Below, in pieces: positions 16,951 through 24,192 of a stretch of 42,792 nucleotides of DNA (its first letter is position 1; each line of letters starts with the position of its first letter). This stretch comes from Acidobacteriaceae bacterium. Lineage in GTDB: Bacteria; Acidobacteriota; Terriglobia; Terriglobales; Acidobacteriaceae. The notes beneath the pieces are model-generated. The model was not told the DNA's origin. It did not search any database and saw only the letters and a list, made by a program, of their open reading frames with translations. The stretch covers positions 1 to 42,792 of the forward strand of contig PKUV01000069.1 of assembly GCA_003131315.1 (NCBI GenBank), written 5' to 3'. A program made the position numbers and the translations under genes.

Positions 16951-18135
16951 ATGGCATTGCGGGCTACAATCGTGGCGCTTTGGATCGTGCTATGGGCCAG
17001 ATTTCCCATCCAGGCTCAGTTCGCGAGACAACAGGTCTCGATTAATCCGACTCACCCAGCGCAGCAGCAAGGGCGCGAGCCTACCCAAAAAGCACTGCCA
17101 GATGCTGAATCGGAACTTCAGACCGGAACTACCCTGACTCGGCATGGTTCGTTTGCGGAAGCGATTCCTCACCTTCTGGCTGCTCGAGGGCGAGTTTCCA
17201 ACGAATACGCCGGCGAGTTCAACCTGGCACTTTGCTATGTGGGAACAGGCCAGTTCCTTCAGGCGGTTCGGGTTCTCAGCTCGCTGCGGGACCGCGGGCA
17301 TGACAACGCAGATGTCTACAATCTTCTTGCCCAGGCTCAAATCGGCAATGCACAGCCGCGCGAGGCGTGGGCGTCTTTTCAGAAAGCTGTGCTCCTGACG
17401 CCACAAAACGAGAAGCTCTATCTTTTTTTGGCGGACGCGTGCATGGAACAGAAAGATGACGCGCTCGGTCTGAAGGTTGTGAATCTCGGGATCCAAAATC
17501 TTCCCCGTTCCGCTCGTTTGTATTACGAGCGCGCCGTATTTCTTTCGCAACTTGACCAGTTTGACCGGGGCAAAGCGGATTTCGAACTGGCCCGTAAGCT
17601 CGCACCTGACAGCGATATTGGGTACTTGGCGGCGGCGCACGAAGAATTCCTCCAGGGAAATATCAGGGAGGCGATCCAGGCAGCGCGGGAGGGGATCCGG
17701 CAGGGTTACCAGAATTCCGTGCTCTTGACGATTCTTGGAGAGGCCCTGATGCGTGCTGGCGCCGTTCCGGGCCAACCCGAGTTTGGCGAAGCTGAGATGG
17801 CGCTGCAAAGAGCAGTGGCGGAGCGTCCTGGCGATCCGAGTTCACAGGTCGCTCTCGGCAAGCTCGACCTCGTCGGAGACAAGATCGAGGATGCGATCGC
17901 GCACCTGGAGAAAGCGCGGCAGATCGAGCCGGGCAATGCGTCGGTCTGTGCAAATCTGGCGAAAGCTTATCAGAGGCGTGGTGACCCGCAGCGCGCGCAG
18001 GAAATGCTCGGCATCCTCGCGCACTTGAATGAGGCAAAGGCCGAAAGAATCCGAACTGCTCCCGGAGATCGCAAAACCGGCTACGCGGGGTCGGGAATCG
18101 AGCAGGAAGCGGAAGACGAGCCGAGTCATCAATAA
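16951..18135 (+). CDS. TPR-repeat protein, exported (second copy type)
   Basis: A 394-aa protein with a signal peptide (ALRATIVALWIVLWARFPIQ, then AQ) and tetratricopeptide repeats from about residue 50 on, such as TGTTLTRHGSFAEAIPHLLA, LAQAQIGNAQPREAWASFQK, KLDLVGDKIEDAIAHLEKAR and LAKAYQRRGDPQRAQEMLGI. The C-terminal 35 residues are charged and probably loose. It faces the CRTAC1 gene at 18163, with only 27 nt between the two stops; the first pair in the window is head-to-tail instead. It is likely a scaffold or binding partner in the periplasm; no catalytic motif was seen. Confidence 0.85.
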   Translation: MALRATIVALWIVLWARFPIQAQFARQQVSINPTHPAQQQGREPTQKALPDAESELQTGTTLTRHGSFAEAIPHLLAARGRVSNEYAGEFNLALCYVGTGQFLQAVRVLSSLRDRGHDNADVYNLLAQAQIGNAQPREAWASFQKAVLLTPQNEKLYLFLADACMEQKDDALGLKVVNLGIQNLPRSARLYYERAVFLSQLDQFDRGKADFELARKLAPDSDIGYLAAAHEEFLQGNIREAIQAAREGIRQGYQNSVLLTILGEALMRAGAVPGQPEFGEAEMALQRAVAERPGDPSSQVALGKLDLVGDKIEDAIAHLEKARQIEPGNASVCANLAKAYQRRGDPQRAQEMLGILAHLNEAKAERIRTAPGDRKTGYAGSGIEQEAEDEPSHQ

Positions 18136-18162
18136 CCGGGCAACCGCGCTCAGCGGTCGGGA

Positions 18163-19899
18163 CTATTTTGCGGCGATGCGAGGGAAGGGGCGATCCACAA
18201 TGCCGGTGCCTTCTCTGACGGCAATAATCTGGTCGCTCTTGAGGTTTGCCAGTCTCGTCAGCACGCCGCTGGGCCAGGAAATCTCAATCGAGTCGACAAG
18301 CGAGTGTTGCCCGAGCCCGAAATGCAGTCGCGGATCTTGGGCGGACTGGTAGCTCATTCCACCTTTCCTCTGATCGTAAAGAATGAGGTCTCCAGCGCAG
18401 ATCTTGACGCGAGCGCCCACGCCATCCCGATTGGACTTCGTGCCGATCAGAAACATCTCCAGCCAGTGATTCGTATTTCCGCCGTCATTGCGGAGTAGTT
18501 GCGGCGCTCCTCCACAGTGATTGACGAGGATGTCCAAATCCCCGTCATTGTCGAAGTCGCCGATGGCGGCTCCCCGGCTTACGCGAGGCAACTGAAAATC
18601 CGGTCCCAACTGATGGCGGACATCCTCGAAAATGCCACGTCCTCGATTGCGGAACATCAGTTTGGGCTCGGCGTAGTGCGCGTTGGCGTGATAGCGCTCG
18701 ATATTGTCGAGGACGTGCCCGGTTGCCATGAACAGATCCACCGCGCCATCGTTGTCGTAGTCCATGAAGCGCAGGCCGAATTCACTCATATTGAAGGTGG
18801 CGTAGCCGATCCTGGAGCGCAGCGTTGCGTCGTCGAAAGACTGGGCGCCCATGTTTTGATAGAGACGCGCCAACTGCATGTCCAAGTGAGCGACGGCTAG
18901 ATCGAGCCGGCCACTGCCGGTGGTGTCGGCAGCGTCGACTCCCATGCCCGCTTCAAAGTCGCCATCCGCGCTGACGGCGACGCCGGCCACATATCCGATC
19001 TCGGTGAAGGTGCCGTTGCGGTTATTGTGAAACAAGAAATTCGGCATGTGGTCGTTGGCGATGAAGATGTCCTGCCAGCCGTCGTTGTCATAGTCGAATG
19101 TCACGACACCAAGACCGTTGCCTCCCTTCAACCCCACTCCCGATGATTTGCTCACATCGGTGAAAGTGCCATCGCCATTGTTGTGATAGAGCGTCGGCGG
19201 CTGCCCGTGGAAGTCATCCGGGTGACAGTAGCTGCGCATGCCGGGACCGGGGTCCCCGCAGTAGAAGTTGCGCTCGGGCGACCAGTCGACATAGTTTGCG
19301 ATCACCAGATCAAGGTGGCCATCGTTGTCGGAATCGAACCAGGCCGCGCTCGATGCCCAGCGCCCCGAATTCTCCACTCCCGCGCGCGTGGTCACGTCGG
19401 TGAACGTCCCGTCTCCGTTGTTGTGATAGAGAATGCACCGTCCATATCCGAGAACCAACAGGTCCGGGAATCCGTCATTGTCATAGTCGCCTACGGCAAC
19501 GCCCATGCCGAAAAGACCTTCAGCGCCGACTCCCGCCTTGGTGGTGACGTCGGTAAAGGTGCCATCACCGTTGTTTCGGTAAAGCGCGCTGTGCAACGGT
19601 TGCTTCGGATTATAGACACGGGTTGCGGCGCCGTTGACGAGATAGAGATCGAACAAACCGTTCTGGTCATAGTCGATCCATCCGCAGCCAGAGCCCATTG
19701 TTTCAATCAGATATTTTTCCGCAGAGGCGGCATTGTCGTGCTGAAAGGCAATCCCTGCCGCTTGAGCCACATCCACAAATGTCACCGGGGTGACAGCGGA
19801 AAGGACTGGCCAAGCGCGCGGGCTCCTCGCCAGCGCGAGGCCGGCCAATCCCAAGTACCGCAGGAGATCACGCCTGGAGATATTAGTGGAGGTCTTCAC
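18163..19899 (-). CDS. CRTAC1-family protein (FG-GAP/VCBS repeats + ASPIC/UnbV domain), second gene
   Basis: About 578 aa from a GTG at 19899, chosen because it places the twin-arginine motif (NISRRDLLRYLGLAGLALA) at the N-terminus; a longer frame to 20013 would run into the promoter area of the neighbouring receptor gene. The body has the same FG-GAP calcium-loop repeats as the gene at 13189 (GWIDYDQNGLFDLYLVN, VGDYDNDGFPDLLVL, TFDYDNDGWQDIFIAND, IGDFDNDGDLDILVN), then an ASPIC/UnbV domain (FLIGTKSNRDGVGARVKI) to the C-terminus. The C-terminal sequence differs clearly from the first copy, so this is an older paralogue. It is divergent from the TonB receptor gene and converges on the second TPR gene. 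Confidence 0.87.
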   Translation of the reverse strand: MKTSTNISRRDLLRYLGLAGLALARSPRAWPVLSAVTPVTFVDVAQAAGIAFQHDNAASAEKYLIETMGSGCGWIDYDQNGLFDLYLVNGAATRVYNPKQPLHSALYRNNGDGTFTDVTTKAGVGAEGLFGMGVAVGDYDNDGFPDLLVLGYGRCILYHNNGDGTFTDVTTRAGVENSGRWASSAAWFDSDNDGHLDLVIANYVDWSPERNFYCGDPGPGMRSYCHPDDFHGQPPTLYHNNGDGTFTDVSKSSGVGLKGGNGLGVVTFDYDNDGWQDIFIANDHMPNFLFHNNRNGTFTEIGYVAGVAVSADGDFEAGMGVDAADTTGSGRLDLAVAHLDMQLARLYQNMGAQSFDDATLRSRIGYATFNMSEFGLRFMDYDNDGAVDLFMATGHVLDNIERYHANAHYAEPKLMFRNRGRGIFEDVRHQLGPDFQLPRVSRGAAIGDFDNDGDLDILVNHCGGAPQLLRNDGGNTNHWLEMFLIGTKSNRDGVGARVKICAGDLILYDQRKGGMSYQSAQDPRLHFGLGQHSLVDSIEISWPSGVLTRLANLKSDQIIAVREGTGIVDRPFPRIAAK

Positions 19900-19985
19900 C
19901 GGCGTTCGTTTTCCGATTAATTTTTCTGCAAGCGACACCGCTAGCCTGTATACCCTTCCCGTTCCTAGTGGAGAAGAAAATAGTA

Positions 19986-20014
19986 TTGACAATGGACAGA
20001 ATAAAGTATACAAA
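19986..20014 (+). promoter_or_regulatory. Promoter of the TonB-dependent receptor gene
   Basis: A perfect TTGACA (19986-19991) is followed after 17 nt by TACAAA (20009-20014); TATACA at 20007 with 15-nt spacing is a poorer choice. The leader to the ATG at 20143 is about 120 nt and contains a LacI-type operator at 20028. Confidence 0.55.
20006..20013. promoter_or_regulatory. TTGTATAC motif (reverse orientation) in the receptor promoter
   Basis: GTATACAA here is the reverse complement of the TTGTATAC found in the GH127 promoter and the hydroxyproline promoter. It covers the -10 box. It may be a second regulatory input, from the GntR protein, besides the LacI site just downstream. Confidence 0.3.
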
Positions 20015-20027
20015 ATCCACTCGACAG

Positions 20028-20039
20028 GTAAACGTTTGC
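20028..20039. promoter_or_regulatory. LacI-type operator before the TonB receptor gene
   Basis: GTAAACGTTTGC has a perfect 8-bp core palindrome AAACGTTT with central CG. It begins 13 nt after the -10 box, the same distance as the operator before araD, and shares 9 of 12 bases with that site. This suggests that the LacI protein at 8768 also controls the receptor. Confidence 0.6.
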
Positions 20040-20142
20040 TGAGAGGCGAGTCTGGAGCCGTAAGACTCCGGATTTTTCCAAAGCTGTGCGCTTCGAACTC
20101 CAGTGACCTGGATTAGCAGGTTGCCGACCCAAAGGAGGGTGT

Positions 20143-23100
20143 ATGTCATACGGATCTTCAGCGTATTCTTGCAGGGCTCTCGCCACCGGGTTTCTAGTGC
20201 TGCTGGCAATCGGGGTCCCATCCGCTTGGGCGCAGCACGGCTCTGAAGGGAAGGTCGTGGTGACCGTCCTGGATCAGGCCGCTAATGTCGTACAAGGTGC
20301 GCAACTGGAACTCCGCGACTTGGCAACGAACGATCTCCGAAAGGCAGAGACTCAAGGCGCGGGCACGTACAGCTTCATCAACCTGTCACTTGGAATCTAC
20401 AAACTAACGGTTTCCAAAACTGGGTTCAAAACCCAAGTTTATGATGCGGTAGTCGTGGAGGCGTCCAAGACAACCGACATTAGCGCTACTCTCGCGGTCG
20501 GTGCATTGAGTGAGACTGTGGTTGTGACCGCAAGTGAAGCTCCGCTGGTGGAAACCACCTCCTCAGCGATCGGGACGGTTATCGATCTGAAGCAGATTGA
20601 AAACCTGCCCATTGAAGGCCGCGACTTGACGCAGATGACGCAATTGGTTCCCGGCTACACGGGTACGCTCGCCGACGGCGGTGGAACCTGGAATGGTCTA
20701 CCGTCCATAGCGCAGGGAAGCAATATTGATGGGGTTGTGGGCAACGCGGGACGCATGAAATTCAGTGGAAACGCAGAGCCCGCCGTCGAACCGCGCCTGG
20801 AAAACATTCAGGAGATGACGGTTCAGACCGATCAGCTCGATCTGAACCAGGGCTTCGGCAACTCGAGCATGCAGATCAACTTCATCACTCGGCGGGGCTC
20901 AAACGCATTTCACGGTCGCGTTTATGAAGATTTCAGGAATTCGGCCCTGAATGCTAACAGCTGGTTCAACAATGCGGTGGGATTGCCAAAGAACCACGTG
21001 ATTCTGAACGAATTTGGCGGCAGTTTGGGTGGCCCGATCATCAAAGACAAGCTGTTCTTCTTTGGCACCTTTGCCATGTCCAAACAGCCCGGTTCGAGCA
21101 ACACAGACGTGTGGGCTCTCACTTCTGCCACGCAAGCCGGTAACTTCAGCTATACCGACACGAACGGTAATCCCCAAACTGTGAATGTGCTGAACATCGC
21201 GGCAAATTGCCCGGCTGCTACCTGCGGGTCCATCCCCTCCACAGTAAATTCTCAGATTGCCTCAATTCTGCAGGCCACGAATGGTGCCCAGAAGTCTGGG
21301 GTGCTCACTCCGCTCAGTGACCCCAATTTCCAGCAACTCAGTTGGCTAAATCCCAATCCGACGACCACCTATTATCCGACCGTGCGCGTCGACTACAACT
21401 TGAGCCAGAAGATGAGGTTCAACGTTGCGTGGAATATGACTAAGTCTGTGTCCCCTACGGCGACTGCGCCAAATCTTCCCGGTCCCGACTTTGCGAAAAC
21501 CGGATCCGGTAATCGATTCAAATCCTATACTGCTGCTGCCGGGATCGATTACACATTCTCGCCATCGCTGATCAACGAATTCCGCGGCGGCTTCCTTTAT
21601 AATGCGAATTTCTTTGCTTACAATGGAGTTACGCCGACCACCACCACCCAGCAACTCGCCTGGAATTTCGCCAATCTCCCGTATCCTTTTAACACGCAAA
21701 TGAATGGTACGAACTTTCAGATCCCAACCGGCTCGTACTATCCCGTGTTTAATATGTCCGATACGCTGACCTGGCAGAAGCGCGCGCACACCCTAAACTT
21801 TGGTTTCTCCTGGTGGCGTGAGCAGAACCACTACTACAACGGCGGCCTGGGATTCCCCGGAATTAACTTTGGCTTGGCCAATGGCGACCCGGCGCTGAAC
21901 GCCTTTACCAACAGTTCAGGCGGAACGGTGCCGAATGCCTCGGGGAACGATTTTGCGGAGGCGCAGGAACTCTATGCAGTCCTGGTGGGGCGCATCAGCA
22001 GCGCGGGTGGAAGCTATGCCTATAGCCAGAAAACGAATTCCTACCTCCAGAAGATTGGGGCCTATAACCTCGACGAATTGCAGAAGGCGTTTGGGTTCTT
22101 TGTACAGGACTCGTATCGCATCCGGCCGACCCTGACCCTGAACTATGGGCTGCGCTGGGATCTCACATGGCCTGATTACGACCTGACCAATGCCTACCAC
22201 TCGGCTGCCCCAGACGCGATCTGGGGACCTTCTGGAATCGGGAATATTTTCAGCCCCGGAACTCTGACAGGCACTAATGACCCGCTACTCACTCAGAACA
22301 GTTCGCCGGCCAAACCGTGGTATGTGACTCCGCAGCCTGCTATCGGAATCGCCTGGAACCCGCATGGAACACTCCTGGGTGGGGATAAGACGGTGATCCG
22401 CGCGGGCTTCTCTCTCCGCAGATTCACCGAGCCTCAGCAATACTTCTGGAACCAAGCCGCCGATTACGGCGCGGTCTACTACCAGAGCTTCTTCGCCAAT
22501 GCGAACAGCACTGGACAAACCGGAACCTTTCAACCGGGGAGTGTGACCTGGCAGGGGACGGGTACCGATTTGCAGAGCTATCTGCCGAATGGTTACGGAT
22601 ATGCCCCGACGCAATTTCTCAAGAGCTATCACTTTTCGGACTTCACCTTCCAGGGGGGACCGGGAATCAACGGCGTCGGAGCGAATATCAAGCAACCCTA
22701 CACCGAATCCTGGAACCTTGGGATCCAGCGGCAGATCACGGATCACAGCGCACTGGAGTTACGCTACGTGGGTAATCGGAGCCTCCGCCAGTGGATCGTA
22801 ATCAATCAGAATGAGGTCAATATTTTCGAGAACGGCTTCCTGACGCAGTTCAAGGCAGCAAAGCAAAATCTGGATATCAACAATGCCAGCGGTAATCCAA
22901 ACTTCCAGGGGTCGTTCGCAAACAATGGTCTTTCGGGTCAACAGGCGCTGCCAATTTTTCAAGCTGCTTTTGCTGGGGAATCGGCGGGCGTTGACGGGAA
23001 CTTTTCCGACTTCACCAACAGTGGCTTTGTGAACGATCTGTCCAGGGGTCAGGCGGGAGCGCTCGCCAGCACGCTTGCTGGCATTGGAGGCCCCGTCGAC

Positions 23101-24075
23101 TACCTGTGCAACCTCGTGGGCTCCTCGTTTGTTCCCTGCGCCAACGTGGGCTATACCGGCGCCGGCGCCGGGTATCCGGTCAACTTCTTCCAGGTTAATC
23201 CGTATGCGCAGGGGATTGGCCTGAGCCAATTGGTGGCCAAAGGATACTCAAACTACAACTCCCTGCAGGTCGACTTCCGCCAGCGCCAGTGGCACGGCAT
23301 GCAGTTCGATGCGAACTACACTTGGTCGCACACGCTCGGAATCTCAACGCAGAACAACTGGCAAGGCGCAGTCAACACTTTTACGCTTCGCGACATGCGA
23401 ATGAGTTACGGTCCGACTCTTTTCGATATCCGCCACTCCGTGCACATCAGCGGGACGTACGACCTTCCTTTTGGCAAAGGCAAGCAGTTTGCGAATCACG
23501 GCGGTCTGGTAGACAGGATCGCCGGTGGCTGGATCGTCGGTTCCATCTTCACCTTGCAAAGCGGAAATCCGTGGTTACTGCAGGGGGGATACTCCACGTA
23601 TAACGACTACGCCGACGGGGGTGTTGTCCTGCATGGCGTCACGAAGTCTCAATTGCAAGATTCGGTTGGTGTATACCGGATCGCAGGAACGCCAACCGTG
23701 TCGTTCTTGAACCCCAAATACCTGGCAAGCGCAACCGGTGGGGGCGCTAATCCGTCTTACATCACACCGAACATAACTCCCGGTACCATTGGCCAACTTG
23801 TCTATCTCCACGGTCCGCGCTACGTGAATGATGATTTATCAATTACCAAGCATGTCCCGATCGCTGAAGGCATCAGTTTCAGCCTGCAGGCGGAGATGGT
23901 GAATGCCTTTAATCACCCAACCTTCCAGCCTGGGTCCGGCGCAGGGTGCTCGTACTATTGCTATGCCGCAGGCGGAGGTTTTCCGAACGTCCAGGCCTCC
24001 GGTTTCGGAATCGGCGGGACCTCCCCCAGTTATAACCCCCGTCGGATCGAATTCCGAGCGAACATCGAGTTCTAA
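20143..24075 (+). CDS. TonB-dependent receptor, Oar-like with carboxypeptidase-regulatory domain
   Basis: A 1310-aa outer-membrane protein after the ribosome site AAAGGAGGG. Residues 1-33 are a signal peptide ending PSAWAQ. Residues about 38-125 form a carboxypeptidase-regulatory-like beta domain (VVVTVLDQAANVVQGAQLEL to GFKTQVYDAVVVE). A plug-like section follows (VVVTASEAPLVETTSSAIG, IENLPIEGRDLTQMTQLVPG), then a long beta barrel with Tyr/Phe/Trp-rich strands and the terminal strand RRIEFRANIEF ending in Phe. Length and order match the large Oar-like receptors common in Acidobacteria. It would bring oligosaccharides or glycopeptides across the outer membrane. It heads the plus-strand run S9 peptidase, GH31, GH51, and its promoter carries a LacI-type site. 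The ligand is not readable from sequence. Confidence 0.92.
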   Translation: MSYGSSAYSCRALATGFLVLLAIGVPSAWAQHGSEGKVVVTVLDQAANVVQGAQLELRDLATNDLRKAETQGAGTYSFINLSLGIYKLTVSKTGFKTQVYDAVVVEASKTTDISATLAVGALSETVVVTASEAPLVETTSSAIGTVIDLKQIENLPIEGRDLTQMTQLVPGYTGTLADGGGTWNGLPSIAQGSNIDGVVGNAGRMKFSGNAEPAVEPRLENIQEMTVQTDQLDLNQGFGNSSMQINFITRRGSNAFHGRVYEDFRNSALNANSWFNNAVGLPKNHVILNEFGGSLGGPIIKDKLFFFGTFAMSKQPGSSNTDVWALTSATQAGNFSYTDTNGNPQTVNVLNIAANCPAATCGSIPSTVNSQIASILQATNGAQKSGVLTPLSDPNFQQLSWLNPNPTTTYYPTVRVDYNLSQKMRFNVAWNMTKSVSPTATAPNLPGPDFAKTGSGNRFKSYTAAAGIDYTFSPSLINEFRGGFLYNANFFAYNGVTPTTTTQQLAWNFANLPYPFNTQMNGTNFQIPTGSYYPVFNMSDTLTWQKRAHTLNFGFSWWREQNHYYNGGLGFPGINFGLANGDPALNAFTNSSGGTVPNASGNDFAEAQELYAVLVGRISSAGGSYAYSQKTNSYLQKIGAYNLDELQKAFGFFVQDSYRIRPTLTLNYGLRWDLTWPDYDLTNAYHSAAPDAIWGPSGIGNIFSPGTLTGTNDPLLTQNSSPAKPWYVTPQPAIGIAWNPHGTLLGGDKTVIRAGFSLRRFTEPQQYFWNQAADYGAVYYQSFFANANSTGQTGTFQPGSVTWQGTGTDLQSYLPNGYGYAPTQFLKSYHFSDFTFQGGPGINGVGANIKQPYTESWNLGIQRQITDHSALELRYVGNRSLRQWIVINQNEVNIFENGFLTQFKAAKQNLDINNASGNPNFQGSFANNGLSGQQALPIFQAAFAGESAGVDGNFSDFTNSGFVNDLSRGQAGALASTLAGIGGPVDYLCNLVGSSFVPCANVGYTGAGAGYPVNFFQVNPYAQGIGLSQLVAKGYSNYNSLQVDFRQRQWHGMQFDANYTWSHTLGISTQNNWQGAVNTFTLRDMRMSYGPTLFDIRHSVHISGTYDLPFGKGKQFANHGGLVDRIAGGWIVGSIFTLQSGNPWLLQGGYSTYNDYADGGVVLHGVTKSQLQDSVGVYRIAGTPTVSFLNPKYLASATGGGANPSYITPNITPGTIGQLVYLHGPRYVNDDLSITKHVPIAEGISFSLQAEMVNAFNHPTFQPGSGAGCSYYCYAAGGGFPNVQASGFGIGGTSPSYNPRRIEFRANIEF

Positions 24076-24108
24076 AGCGAGCCTCGGTTCCTGTTACCAC
24101 AGCAGGGA

Positions 24109-24151
24109 ACACTCTCCGGGTCCGATCAAACAGTCACACCCGGGAGAGTGT
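24109..24151. terminator. Strong hairpin between receptor and S9 peptidase genes
   Basis: ACACTCTCCGGGT (24109-24121) pairs with ACCCGGGAGAGTGT (24138-24151), 13 base pairs with one bulged G and a 16-nt loop. No T-run follows, so it may be a weak or partial terminator or an mRNA-stabilising stem that keeps receptor levels above those of the downstream genes. Confidence 0.5.
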
Positions 24152-24192
24152 ATGTTCCAGCATAAGTACCTTTCCGTAGACTCTGGAGTGCA

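Noticed and set aside
19947-19954. TGTATACC as a further copy of the TTGTATAC motif
   Set aside because: It lacks the leading TTG, lies within the possible leader of the CRTAC1 gene and is not placed against promoter boxes.
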